Part shown: positions 35,509 through 44,430 of the stretch, piece after piece | How the letters are laid out: each line of letters begins with the position of its first letter | Position numbering within the stretch: position 1 is the stretch's first letter | Assembly (NCBI GenBank): GCA_910576325.1 | Contig: CAJTIM010000017.1 | Span: 1 to 64,000, forward strand | Reading direction: 5' to 3' | Source of the DNA: Clostridia bacterium | GTDB taxonomy: Bacteria > Bacillota > Clostridia > Lachnospirales > Lachnospiraceae | DNA length: 64,000 nucleotides | Notes under the pieces: model-generated | The model's input: only the letters and a program-made list of their open reading frames with translations | What the model was told of the DNA's origin: nothing | The model's database searches: none | Made by a program: the position numbers and the translations under genes

Positions 35509-36918
35509 TTAATAGGCATTTTTATTTACAAAGCCCTTGAAAATGGTCAGAAATAAAATCTTTATATCAAACCCGGGAGTCCAGTTCTCAATGTAATACA
35601 AATCATATTCAATCCGCTTTCGGATAGAAGTATTCCCCCGATAGCCATTGACCTGGGCCCATCCCGTCAGACCCGGACGCACCTGATGCTTTATCATATA
35701 TCTGGGAATCTCCTCCCGGAACTTCTCTACAAAAAAGGGACGTTCCGGCCGCGGTCCCACCAGGCTCATATCGCCTTTCAAAACATTAAAGAGCTGGGGA
35801 AGCTCGTCAATACTTGTCTTGCGGATAATCTTCCCTATCGGGGTCACTCTCGGATCATCCGGCACGGTCCACGCTCCGCGCTCCTTCTTGGGAGACTGCA
35901 CATCCATGGAGCGGAACTTGTACATGCGAAAGTTCTTATTGTGAAGGCCAACCCGCTCCTGCGTGTAAATAAGAGGCCCGGGAGAGGTTGCCTTAATGGC
36001 TATGGCCGTTATCAGCATAACCGGTGAGAAAAGAATTATCGCGGCCAGACCTCCCGCAAAATCCATAACGCGCTTCAGCACCGCATTAAACGTATTCGTC
36101 AGAGGAACATGGCGAATATTAATCACCGGAAGTCCGTCAATGTCTTCCGTATAAGGGCGCGTCGGTATAATATTATTGTAGTCCGGAACAAACTTTGTAT
36201 GCACGCCGGATTTTTCACAAACCGCAACGATATGTTCAAGCTTGGAATATTCACTCAGGCCCAGGGTGATTGCAATCTCATCGGGAGAAGTGCGATCAAG
36301 CAGCTCCTCAATCTCCTCCGTGCGCCCTACCACCTGCACTCCGCGATAGCGCATTCCGCATTCCACATTGTCATCCAGAATGCCCATAAGCTCATAGCCC
36401 CACTCCGGATTAGCCTTCATCCGGTCCACGTATTCCTCCGCCGCACGGCTGTAGCCCACCAGCAGCATATGCTTCTGGTTAAAGCCCTTCCGCCGCAGCC
36501 TCTGAAGCCCCAGCCGGATAAAATTGCGTACAAGCCCCTCCATGGCAATGTTGATCACATAAAAGTAAAACAACATCCTTCGGGAATAGTTGTCCGTAAT
36601 GTCTGACGAGGAGCGTGTAAGGTACATGCCTGCCAGAAAGATCAGCAGACCGATAGTATCCGCCTGTGCAATCTTTCCCAGCTCCACCTGCTTTCTGCGG
36701 ACGCTCTTTGTGGTATAAAGGCTGAAAGCCATATAAAGCGTCAGATAAACAGGCACCAGGAAAACCAGCACAACCATATACTGCCGAAAGGTAAGTCCTG
36801 TGGTCTCGCCCAGAATCTTAAACTGTATCACCCATGCCAGCATCCAGGATGCAATGACAACAAGGGCGTCTATCAATACATGCAGCCGGTTAAAGTGCCG
36901 CTGATTGTCTTTTATCAA
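35509..36918 (-). CDS. Polyprenyl-phosphate sugar-1-phosphate transferase (WcaJ/PNPT type)
   Basis: A 469-residue enzyme that starts glycan chains by moving sugar-1-phosphate onto undecaprenyl phosphate. Four to five N-terminal TM helices are followed by a Rossmann-like domain (about 150-260) and the catalytic module with KRVMDFAGGLAAI, YTQERVG, KFRSMD, TSIDELPQLFNVLKGDMSLVGPRPE and the C-terminal amphipathic tail. The sugar is glucose, galactose or GalNAc in relatives and cannot be fixed here. The start codon is TTG, with GAGAGAG upstream and no internal ATG before the first TM helix. Confidence 0.93.
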   Translation of the reverse strand: MIKDNQRHFNRLHVLIDALVVIASWMLAWVIQFKILGETTGLTFRQYMVVLVFLVPVYLTLYMAFSLYTTKSVRRKQVELGKIAQADTIGLLIFLAGMYLTRSSSDITDNYSRRMLFYFYVINIAMEGLVRNFIRLGLQRLRRKGFNQKHMLLVGYSRAAEEYVDRMKANPEWGYELMGILDDNVECGMRYRGVQVVGRTEEIEELLDRTSPDEIAITLGLSEYSKLEHIVAVCEKSGVHTKFVPDYNNIIPTRPYTEDIDGLPVINIRHVPLTNTFNAVLKRVMDFAGGLAAIILFSPVMLITAIAIKATSPGPLIYTQERVGLHNKNFRMYKFRSMDVQSPKKERGAWTVPDDPRVTPIGKIIRKTSIDELPQLFNVLKGDMSLVGPRPERPFFVEKFREEIPRYMIKHQVRPGLTGWAQVNGYRGNTSIRKRIEYDLYYIENWTPGFDIKILFLTIFKGFVNKNAY

Positions 36919-36924
36919 TCTCTC

Positions 36925-37884
36925 TCACCTAAATCTTTTCCCTATATTCATCCAAAGTTCTAATTGGATTCTACCATAACAGGGGAGATTTTTCCAACAA
37001 AACTTTACTTTCTTCTCCCTGCGGCACATAAAAAGCCCTTCTTTCAAGCCTTTTCGATAGGTTTTTCCAAGACCCTTTTTTACAAAAAACAGATATTTTA
37101 TCACAAAACCGGCAAACAGGAAGGGGAAATTGAGTAAAATCTGAAAAGCCGGCATATTCTTATAGGCCAGATAAACACTGTTCCTGGAGCTTAAATGCAC
37201 CTTGAATTCATTGTACCTGGAACCGCTGGTTCCGCTTCCCACATGAAGAACCCTTGCCTTCGGCGCGTACAGGTTCCTATATCCCGCTATCTTTGCCCGC
37301 CATCCCAGATCAATATCCTCCAGATAGGCAAAATGAGCCTCGTCCAGATAACCAATCCGTTCCAGTACGGCCTTGCGGTATATCACCGCGCCGCCGCAGG
37401 CCGCAAAGATCTCGTCCGCCTTTTCATAGTATTCCACGGACTTGTCTTTTCCTCTCGCAAAAGCCCAGCCCAAAGCACAGTAAAAATTACCGGCATCGTC
37501 AATTTTTTCCTGTTCGTGCAGCTGAATCATCTTTGCCCCGGCGGAAAACGCCTTCGAATCCGCCTGCAGCGCGCGTACAAGCGCCCTTACAAACCCCGGC
37601 AGCACCTCCGTATCATTGTTCAGAAGAATCACATAAGGGGATGAGGCTGCACGCATTCCCTCATTGGCCGCCCGGCAGAAGCCGTAATTCTTATCCAGGG
37701 CAATCACCCGAACCCGGGGAAACCGCTCCTCAACAAGCTCTCTGCTCCCGTCCGCGGAGCCGTTGTCTACCATAATCAGCTCCGATTGGGGCGCATCCCG
37801 AAGAAGCGCCTGAAAGCAGGCCTCCACAAACGCTATTCCGTTGTAATTGGGTACAACAACCGACACCCTGCTATCTGCTTTCAT
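36925..37884 (-). CDS. Family 2 glycosyltransferase
   Basis: A 319-residue GT2 with SVVVPNYNGIAFVEACFQALL at the N-terminus, MVDNGSADGS, the DXD-like LLNNDTEVLPG and LEDIDLGWRAKIAG in the catalytic region, as in rhamnosyltransferases of the RgpB/WbbL kind. A hydrophobic helix near residue 250 (FPFLFAGFVIKYLFF) suggests membrane association. It overlaps the downstream end of the 485-aa GT2 gene by 14 bases, and the sugar transferase follows after six bases. Confidence 0.88.
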   Translation of the reverse strand: MKADSRVSVVVPNYNGIAFVEACFQALLRDAPQSELIMVDNGSADGSRELVEERFPRVRVIALDKNYGFCRAANEGMRAASSPYVILLNNDTEVLPGFVRALVRALQADSKAFSAGAKMIQLHEQEKIDDAGNFYCALGWAFARGKDKSVEYYEKADEIFAACGGAVIYRKAVLERIGYLDEAHFAYLEDIDLGWRAKIAGYRNLYAPKARVLHVGSGTSGSRYNEFKVHLSSRNSVYLAYKNMPAFQILLNFPFLFAGFVIKYLFFVKKGLGKTYRKGLKEGLFMCRREKKVKFCWKNLPCYGRIQLELWMNIGKRFR

Positions 37885-39328
37885 AGACTACCGCCCACGG
37901 ATTGTAAACCATCCGATATCCCTGTTTTTTGATCACGGCGCAAAGCTCCTCTATGGTAAGACGCTCCGTTTCCTCCAGAAGCGCACTCTTTACGAGAAAG
38001 CAATCCGTCGGTTCATCCACCTCCTGATGCAGCTCCGCCCGGTGAAAGTAGCCCGTGCATCCTTTCCGAAGCCCTTTCATCCCTTCTCCAAAGGGATCTG
38101 CTGCGCCCTTCATTCGGATATCGGAGGAAAGCCTTTTCTTCCTGTCGTACACTCTGGCACAGACAAGGCCGACATCCGGGCGCTCACAGCAGGAAAGAAG
38201 TTCCTGTGCAAAGCCTTCTGACAGGCTCGCTCTTCGAACACATGTAAAAAGCATATAATCACAATTCCGGAAAATTATTACAGAATTATTACATGCCTTA
38301 TCATAATATACAACGTTTATGCCCATTTGTCCATTTAAATTTGCAAAAGAATTTATTAAGATTTCCGAACCCCTGCCGGGAAAACGGATGCGGTGAAAGC
38401 CGTAATTGGAGGTGCCGAGGACCTCTCCCGGCGTTCCCACTCGCTCCAGGTGGGCCGCAACCGCCCGCTTTCCCGCATCATAGGCATAAAGCTTGCTTTC
38501 GGGATTGGCCGCTGTGGAGGATGCGTGGCAGCGCCAGGAATAAAGGACTTTGGGAATATGCAGAACCTTGCGCGCCTGTTCCGTACAGCGCAGAATAAAA
38601 TCATAATCCTGAGCGCCGTCAAATTCCTGCCGGAATCCCCCCGCCCGAAGGGCCAGCTCCCGTCTCACCACAAAAAAATGACAGATATAATTATTGCTGA
38701 GGAGGTATTCCCCATTAAAATCCGGTTTAAAATGGGGCTGAAAATGGTGCATAAGTTCCATATCAACCTTGTCTTCGTCCGTATAAACGGCATCGGCTTC
38801 CTCTGTTTCGGTCAAAGCCTTTGCCGTCTCATACAGAGCTCCCGGCAGCAGCAGATCGTCGTGATCCAGAAGGCCTGCAAACTCGCCCTTTGCCATGGAT
38901 AGGGCGGCATTGGTATTCCCGGAGATGCCCAGATTTCCGGAAAGTCTTTGATAGCGAACCCGGGAATCCTTCCGCATGTATTCCTCCGCTATCCTCTCCA
39001 CCGTATCCGAAGGGCTTCCGTCCGCAATGCAAAGCTCCAGCTTTCCATAGCTCTGACTAAGAACCGATTCCATCATCTGGCGCAGAAACAGGGGCGGCGT
39101 GTCATAAGCCGGCACAAGCACGCTGATCAGCGGCCCGTTCTCCGCCAGCTTCTCCGCCTGACCGGCCGCAGCTTCTTCCTCCCCGATCCGTTCCTGAAGC
39201 CAAGCCTCGTAACCGGCCTCCGCCCGGTTCCTCGCCATTCGTTCTTTTATTTTATAATACAGCCGTGCGGGCCCGTACTGCCTCACATAACGCAGTCCGC
39301 GCCCGCATAATCTTACCATTCGATTCAT
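37871..39328 (-). CDS. Family 2 glycosyltransferase with N- and C-terminal extensions
   Basis: A 485-residue protein. The N-terminal 65 residues are basic and helical. The GT2 domain (about 70-280) has ISVLVPAYDTPPLFLRQMM, CIADGSPSD, LDHDDLLLPGALYE, the DED region VYTDEDKVDM and the GAQDYDFILRCTEQA catalytic segment. The last 170 residues are a second, partial GT-like domain that lacks the usual DXD. It resembles the first half of RgpF-like enzymes and the double GT2 at 59348-61309. GGGGGAC precedes the ATG. Confidence 0.85.
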   Translation of the reverse strand: MNRMVRLCGRGLRYVRQYGPARLYYKIKERMARNRAEAGYEAWLQERIGEEEAAAGQAEKLAENGPLISVLVPAYDTPPLFLRQMMESVLSQSYGKLELCIADGSPSDTVERIAEEYMRKDSRVRYQRLSGNLGISGNTNAALSMAKGEFAGLLDHDDLLLPGALYETAKALTETEEADAVYTDEDKVDMELMHHFQPHFKPDFNGEYLLSNNYICHFFVVRRELALRAGGFRQEFDGAQDYDFILRCTEQARKVLHIPKVLYSWRCHASSTAANPESKLYAYDAGKRAVAAHLERVGTPGEVLGTSNYGFHRIRFPGRGSEILINSFANLNGQMGINVVYYDKACNNSVIIFRNCDYMLFTCVRRASLSEGFAQELLSCCERPDVGLVCARVYDRKKRLSSDIRMKGAADPFGEGMKGLRKGCTGYFHRAELHQEVDEPTDCFLVKSALLEETERLTIEELCAVIKKQGYRMVYNPWAVVYESR

Positions 39329-39358
39329 ATGTCCCCCAAGGGAGTTTTGTTCCCAGGT

Positions 39359-40033
39359 TTAAAAGGTTACTTCCCCGTCATGAGAAATAAGCGATACGGC
39401 CTGTACCCTGTCAAGACCGGAAACCTCCTTCACAAAGGCGCTTTCTTCCTTCACGCGCACCTCCACGACCATATCCATGCTTCCGCCGGAGATATTTCTG
39501 GATTTTACCTTATGAAAGCGGCTGAACTTCTTTACCACCTGTAAAACCTCCGCCTCGCTCTGTGTGTCGGACAGATTCACTACCAGCATCATAGGCGCAC
39601 GGGAGGAGGGGATATTCTCCAGTATCAGCACCAGAACCGTTACAACCAGGCAGGTCAAAAGGGCTACCTCAAAAAGCCCGGCGCCGCAGATAATGCCGAC
39701 ACTGATGGACCAGAACAGAAATACCAGATCCATGGGGTCCTTAATGGCCGTACGGAAACGGACGATGGAAAGTGCACCCACCATACCAAGAGAGATCACC
39801 AGGTTGGACTGCATGGCCAGAATAATGGCTGCCGTAATTACGGAAAGTGCCGCAAGAGATACATTGAAGCCCTTGGAATAGAAAGATTTCCGTGTCATCA
39901 GCCGGTAAATCAGAAATACATAGCAGGCCAGAATACAGGTTACCGCAAAGGTCGCCATAATGCGGCCTGCGGAGATGTCCATGCTTGTGAAGCCCTCCAA
40001 AAATGATTTTTTAAATACGTCTTGAAAACCCAT
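39359..40033 (-). CDS. DUF4956 membrane protein
   Basis: A 224-residue protein with four TM helices followed by a cytoplasmic alpha/beta domain (about 145-224). The conserved block GALSIVRFRTAIKDPMDLVFLFWSI (about 85-109) is diagnostic of DUF4956. These proteins are repeatedly found next to VTC-type polyphosphate polymerases and CotH kinases, which I state from memory; a role as membrane partner or channel of the polymerase is inferred. AGGAGG precedes the ATG. It is 36 bases downstream of the VTC gene. Confidence 0.85.
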   Translation of the reverse strand: MGFQDVFKKSFLEGFTSMDISAGRIMATFAVTCILACYVFLIYRLMTRKSFYSKGFNVSLAALSVITAAIILAMQSNLVISLGMVGALSIVRFRTAIKDPMDLVFLFWSISVGIICGAGLFEVALLTCLVVTVLVLILENIPSSRAPMMLVVNLSDTQSEAEVLQVVKKFSRFHKVKSRNISGGSMDMVVEVRVKEESAFVKEVSGLDRVQAVSLISHDGEVTF

Positions 40034-40068
40034 TGCTTATGTTCCTCCTTTTGTTCTTTACAAAGAGC

Positions 40069-40764
40069 CTATATGCTCCCCTTAAGTGTGTATCTTCTAC
40101 ATAAATAGTATTTGGAAAATGCGGTCTGCCGCAGGCTGTCAAGCTGCAGGTTCCGATACAGGTAATCCGGCAGGAATTCGTCATATTTTACTTCCAGAAT
40201 GTGCTGTCCGGCCGGCATAATAGGCCGCCTCCGAAGCTGAGAATCCAAAAAATGCCCAATCTCGTCGGAGGAGGCCATGTTCTGATCCAGCGTAATCCGT
40301 GTATTGCCGAGAATACTCGCATAGGGAGTTCTGTCATACTCCACAATCACCTTCGGCCTTAAAAGTCTGGTCCGCATGAGAAGATTCAGCTTCTGCAATA
40401 CCGGCGGGTAACCGTTGTCCACGGGAAGGGGCCTTCCTGCCATCAGTTCCCGGCACTGTTCCTCACTTAAAAGACAGGAGCGTTTCTGCGTCATCCCATG
40501 CTCCTTGCGCTTCAGCTCCAGGCTGATACGGCCCGCATCGCCGTTGTAGATACGGATACGAAACTTTTCTCTGGGGTCGGTTCCTATCTCATTCTCCTGA
40601 TAACAGGAATTATAGTAATCGTCAAAATAAAGACTGCGAATCCGATAATTTCCATCTTCGCCCACATGAATATCCGGCGGAATCAATCCCCGGATGTGGC
40701 TCTCCAAAAGAGCCATCTGCGGCGCAGTCACCACATATTTCAGTTCATGCCTGTACTCCATCAT
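40069..40764 (-). CDS. VTC-domain polyphosphate polymerase
   Basis: A 231-residue single VTC domain of the CYTH-like tunnel fold. In yeast Vtc4 this fold makes polyphosphate from ATP. Conserved basic/acidic tunnel residues are seen in YRHELKYVV, YRIRSLYFDDYYN, KFRIRIYNG, LELKRK, RPKVIVEYDR and the metal-binding ILEVKYDEFLP. There are no SPX domain or TM helices, so it must recruit a membrane partner such as DUF4956, whose gene follows. AGGGGAAC precedes the ATG. It lies 15 bases after the first CotH gene. Confidence 0.88.
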   Translation of the reverse strand: MMEYRHELKYVVTAPQMALLESHIRGLIPPDIHVGEDGNYRIRSLYFDDYYNSCYQENEIGTDPREKFRIRIYNGDAGRISLELKRKEHGMTQKRSCLLSEEQCRELMAGRPLPVDNGYPPVLQKLNLLMRTRLLRPKVIVEYDRTPYASILGNTRITLDQNMASSDEIGHFLDSQLRRRPIMPAGQHILEVKYDEFLPDYLYRNLQLDSLRQTAFSKYYLCRRYTLKGSI

Positions 40765-40779
40765 GTTCCCCTTTTTCTT

Positions 40780-42423
40780 TTATTCAAAGCCCAGTCCCAT
40801 ATAGGCTTCCAGATTCCCGTCAAAATAATAGTCCAGGATGTTCATCCGGTAAAGGGCCATCCGTTTGAAAAGCTCATAATCCGCACCCGAATTGCTGTCC
40901 GGCCAGCGCTCCCGATCCCGGACCAGTGCTCCCGAATCCCGAATCTCATGTACCAGGCTGTCCACAGATTGGGTCAGGCTTTCATCCGAAAAGGAACTCT
41001 CTCTTAAAAATCTCCACTTTTCTCGGATATATTCCCGTGCGTCCTCCACATCCAGCTCCACCAGACGGTCTCCAATCGGCCAGTTGATACGCTCCGAATA
41101 GAGATTGGGAAACAGTCCCACGTCCCAAAGAGCCTCGCCTGTCCCCTCCCTTAAAGAGTCTCCCCAGGTAAGATCCATGTCCCAGGGTGCAAAATAAATC
41201 CGGCTGGAATGATGATTGCTTTTTGCCACATAATACATGTTTTTTCCGCGGTTGTCAATTCCAAGAACCGCCTGAAGGTAAATCCACACATTGACAGCTC
41301 CGTCCGTATCAAGCAAAACAGGGGCTTTTTCTGAAAAAGTCTCATTATCCGCCAGATCCCGAAGCTCAAGATACGAAAATAAGGGTTCCCAGGATGTCCG
41401 GTCAATGGTACTGCGGCTGCCCTTCAGCTCATAGCCTGCCAGCTCCTTTTCAAAGGCCTCCGTTAAAATCAGCTCCTCCGTAGGGATATCCTGGGGAGTC
41501 ACGGACTTGTAGGAATACTCCGTCGGGGAAGTCTCTCCCTCCTTTGTCAAATCAAGCTGCTTGGAATCCACCGGCTCCATCAGCCCGTACACCCCCCAAT
41601 ATTCCTGGTTGAAAAACACCTCCACATATACCAGATCTGTTCCGAACTTCGCATCGGGAAATTCCGGCCGTTTAGATCCAAAGCTGTTCCAGAGATCCGC
41701 GGACAGTTTATCCCTGATTTTTGAGGCATCGCTGTACATAGCATTTAAGATCCACTCATCATCCGAGCGCAGGCCGAAGAGGGGTTTTTTATCCGGAACT
41801 ATCTCTCCTTCTTTATTCTGAGTCTTTAAGGTCAGCTTGTAGCCCTTCTTGGGATAGGTCCGGCTGGTGTTGCCCCGGATATGAGCCTCCAGGATGCTTG
41901 CCCCTGTCCAATTCCGCTTGCTCTCTGCCTCCCAGTAATAAAACATTCCTCCAAAGGTTCCCGTCTCGGGAGTTTCCTCTGTCTCTATGGCGAGAATCGG
42001 AAGCCCTGTAGCTGTCAGATAGCACTCCTGATATTCTTCTCCCAGAAGGGCATAGAAGCGAAAGCTTCTTCCCTCCCGGATGGCATCCTGCTTGGATTCC
42101 CCGGTGAAATCCTCCTCAAAGAGCAGGCGCACTTCCCCGGAAGCCGCTGACAGCTCTCCCGTCTCCCAGGACGCCGTATTCATATCCAGAGGGAGATAGA
42201 AGGTGGAAGTACTCCGATCAAAGGGAAGCTTTTCTCCTGAAAAATGAAGCTCCGTAAAAAAGGGCTCCCGGGCTTCCTGATAAGTCTCCTTTAGAGATGC
42301 CGCCTCCTGAGTGCTTAAAACCTGATAACGGATGGGGCCGGACAGGATTGGCTTTAAAAAGAAATAGGCCAGGCTTCCTGTCAGCAATATGCAATTTAAA
42401 AACAGAGCTACTCTTTTTTTCAC
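40780..42423 (-). CDS. CotH-family protein kinase, extracellular (copy 1)
   Basis: A 547-residue protein with an N-terminal TM helix (about 7-25) and an extracellular CotH kinase domain. Family motifs are RGNTSRTYPKKGYKL, EWILNAMYSDASKIRDKL, GIDNRGKN (Asp390, Asn395) and PWDMD (Asp415 and Asp417, expected metal ligands). CotH phosphorylates spore-coat proteins in Bacillus; here no coat gene is near and the substrate is unknown. The start codon is GTG, overlapping the copy 2 stop (GTGA), with GAGGAG upstream. Clearly homologous to copy 2. Confidence 0.88.
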   Translation of the reverse strand: MKKRVALFLNCILLTGSLAYFFLKPILSGPIRYQVLSTQEAASLKETYQEAREPFFTELHFSGEKLPFDRSTSTFYLPLDMNTASWETGELSAASGEVRLLFEEDFTGESKQDAIREGRSFRFYALLGEEYQECYLTATGLPILAIETEETPETGTFGGMFYYWEAESKRNWTGASILEAHIRGNTSRTYPKKGYKLTLKTQNKEGEIVPDKKPLFGLRSDDEWILNAMYSDASKIRDKLSADLWNSFGSKRPEFPDAKFGTDLVYVEVFFNQEYWGVYGLMEPVDSKQLDLTKEGETSPTEYSYKSVTPQDIPTEELILTEAFEKELAGYELKGSRSTIDRTSWEPLFSYLELRDLADNETFSEKAPVLLDTDGAVNVWIYLQAVLGIDNRGKNMYYVAKSNHHSSRIYFAPWDMDLTWGDSLREGTGEALWDVGLFPNLYSERINWPIGDRLVELDVEDAREYIREKWRFLRESSFSDESLTQSVDSLVHEIRDSGALVRDRERWPDSNSGADYELFKRMALYRMNILDYYFDGNLEAYMGLGFE

Positions 42424-44006
42424 TCCACATACTCCTCTATGTCAAGATAGGAAAGGGGATCCGTAAACTGCCTGTCCAAAAAGCGCATCCGCTCACAGGC
42501 CAAATCCGCCAATCCGTCAAAGTCCTCACTGTGCTGACTGTCATACCACAGGATTTCATCCCTAAAAAAGGCCCCCGAATCCATAATCTGATGGGCATAG
42601 TTTCGAATATGGCTCCTCAGATATATGTCCGAGTAGACGCTCTCCCTTAAATCCTTCCAACGCTTTGCAATCTTTTCCCTGGCTCCCTCCACATCAAGCT
42701 CCACCAGGCGATCGCCCAGCCTCCAGGCAATCCGCATGGTCCAAATCTCTTCAGAAAACCTGCTTCGGTTCAGCGCGTCAAAATCATGCACATTTCCCCA
42801 GCTGTAGTCCATATCCCAGGGCATAAAGTATAGCCGGTACTGCCCCTCCTCAAAGCGGGCCGGATAAAAGATATTACGCTCTATGTTGTCCATACCAAGA
42901 ACCGCCTGCAGATAAATCCACACTTCCAAAGCACTGTCCACGTCAATCAGCTTGGGAATTTCCCGCACAAAAGTCGCATTATCCGCATTTAACAGAGCAA
43001 GATACCGATTGAGCACTTCAAAGTGCGCCTCATCCTCCGCGCTGTGATTTCCCTTCAATTCAAATATATCCGCATCCTTCTGCTTGTACAAAAAATCTTC
43101 CGGCTGCGCCTCCCCTTCCCTGGTCAAATCCAGCTGCTTATAATCTACGGGCTCCATTAAACCATATAATCCCCGGTATTCTCCGTTTTGGAATACTTCG
43201 ATATATTCCATATGATATCCGTAATGGCCTTTCGATTCAATGCACAGTGCACCTGATTCGTTCCAAATATCCAAAGAAAGCTTGTCGCGCAGCTTTGTAT
43301 CCTCGCTGTAGATCGCGTACAGAAGCCACTCGTCATCCTTACGCATATTCAGGAGAGATACCTGATTCTTCCTGAGAGTGCCGCTTCCAACCTGGTTTTG
43401 CTTGTAAAGGGTCATCTTGTAAGATTTTTTTGGATTCAGGCGGCTGCTTCCTCCCCGGATATGGCCGCTCATCAAACTCTCAAAGACCCAATCCTCCTTG
43501 GTATCCGAAAGAAGAAGACGCATGGAGCCATAGACCTCCTCATAGCGTATCTCCTGATCCGTCTCTATGGAAAGAATGGGAAGTCCCGTAAATACTACCG
43601 CATATTCCCGGCAGACATCACCGTGGACAGCCAGAAGCCGGTAGGGCTTTCCCTCCCGCACCGCTGTCTTTTTCTCATCCTTCAGGGGATTGTCCAGCAG
43701 ATAAACCCCTACATCCCGCTGCCCGGAGACAAAGCTTCCGCTCTCCCACTCGGTCAGCTCCATATTCACCGGCAGATAAAAGGTTCCGCTCTCTCTGTCA
43801 CAGGGAAGGCTCACGCCGGCAAATATCAGCTCTTCAAGAATGTCCTCCTCCGTCATTCGTAAAGTCTCCATACATTCCTGCTGCTCCTGCCGGGTCAAAA
43901 GCCTGCTGTCCATCGTAAGCTCTCTGCCGCAGTCCCGCCAAATAAGGACACCTGTAAGGACAAGCAGCAATATACTGATACCAAGCGCCGCCCTTTTTTC
44001 TTTCAT
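42420..44006 (-). CDS. CotH-family protein kinase, extracellular (copy 2)
   Basis: A 528-residue paralogue of the next gene, in tandem. It has an N-terminal TM helix (about 5-25), then RGGSSRLNPKKSYKM, DDEWLLYAIYSEDTKLRDKL, GMDNIERN (Asp373, Asn378) and PWDMDYSWG (Asp398, Asp400). Both copies keep the aspartates expected for ATP-Mg binding, so both could be active. The N-terminal 100 residues differ and may select different targets. GGAGGAG precedes the ATG; the stop overlaps the GTG of copy 1. Confidence 0.88.
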   Translation of the reverse strand: MKEKRAALGISILLLVLTGVLIWRDCGRELTMDSRLLTRQEQQECMETLRMTEEDILEELIFAGVSLPCDRESGTFYLPVNMELTEWESGSFVSGQRDVGVYLLDNPLKDEKKTAVREGKPYRLLAVHGDVCREYAVVFTGLPILSIETDQEIRYEEVYGSMRLLLSDTKEDWVFESLMSGHIRGGSSRLNPKKSYKMTLYKQNQVGSGTLRKNQVSLLNMRKDDEWLLYAIYSEDTKLRDKLSLDIWNESGALCIESKGHYGYHMEYIEVFQNGEYRGLYGLMEPVDYKQLDLTREGEAQPEDFLYKQKDADIFELKGNHSAEDEAHFEVLNRYLALLNADNATFVREIPKLIDVDSALEVWIYLQAVLGMDNIERNIFYPARFEEGQYRLYFMPWDMDYSWGNVHDFDALNRSRFSEEIWTMRIAWRLGDRLVELDVEGAREKIAKRWKDLRESVYSDIYLRSHIRNYAHQIMDSGAFFRDEILWYDSQHSEDFDGLADLACERMRFLDRQFTDPLSYLDIEEYVE

Positions 44007-44026
44007 AGCTCTCCTCCAAAAGAGTG

Positions 44027-44428
44027 TTAAGCCTTCTTTTCAATAAACATCTTCCGCGTAATAAAATTGTAAACCATTACTACGGCCGTGGCAAAAATCT
44101 TTACCACCATATAGGCCCGCTTCATATACCGGCCCAGCCATGCCACACCGGCCCACATGATCAGCTGATTGATCCCAAGGCCAATGAGGCTTAAGATTAC
44201 AAAGACCGCAAACTGCTTGGTCTTGTCCGCTCCTTTGTCCGTATCAAAAACCACCGTGATGCTTAAGATATAGTTCACGGTCACGGATACCGCAAAGGAG
44301 CACCCGCTTGCGATAAGCTCCCCAAAACCGGCCAGCTCAACAAGAGCTACCATAATGCCGTAGTCAATAAAGAAGCACAGAAAGCCTACGGCGCCGAATT
44401 TTATGATTTGGGCAAATAATTTTTTCAT
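44027..44428 (-). CDS. GtrA-family membrane protein
   Basis: A 133-residue, four-TM protein with the GtrA pattern: IIKFGAVGFLCFFIDYGIM at the N-terminus, FAVSVTVNYILSITVVFD and a basic C-terminus (NFITRKMFIEKKA). GtrA members are thought to flip or bind undecaprenyl-phosphate sugars for wall teichoic or O-antigen glycosylation. Here it is placed between the GDPD and CotH genes, so it may supply a lipid-linked sugar to the LtaS-like system. The gene starts two bases after the GDPD stop. Confidence 0.85.
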   Translation of the reverse strand: MKKLFAQIIKFGAVGFLCFFIDYGIMVALVELAGFGELIASGCSFAVSVTVNYILSITVVFDTDKGADKTKQFAVFVILSLIGLGINQLIMWAGVAWLGRYMKRAYMVVKIFATAVVMVYNFITRKMFIEKKA

Positions 44429-44430
44429 TA

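Noticed and set aside
39359-44006. Spore-coat gene cluster because of CotH
   Set aside because: No other coat or sporulation gene is visible, and the neighbours are glycan and phosphate enzymes.
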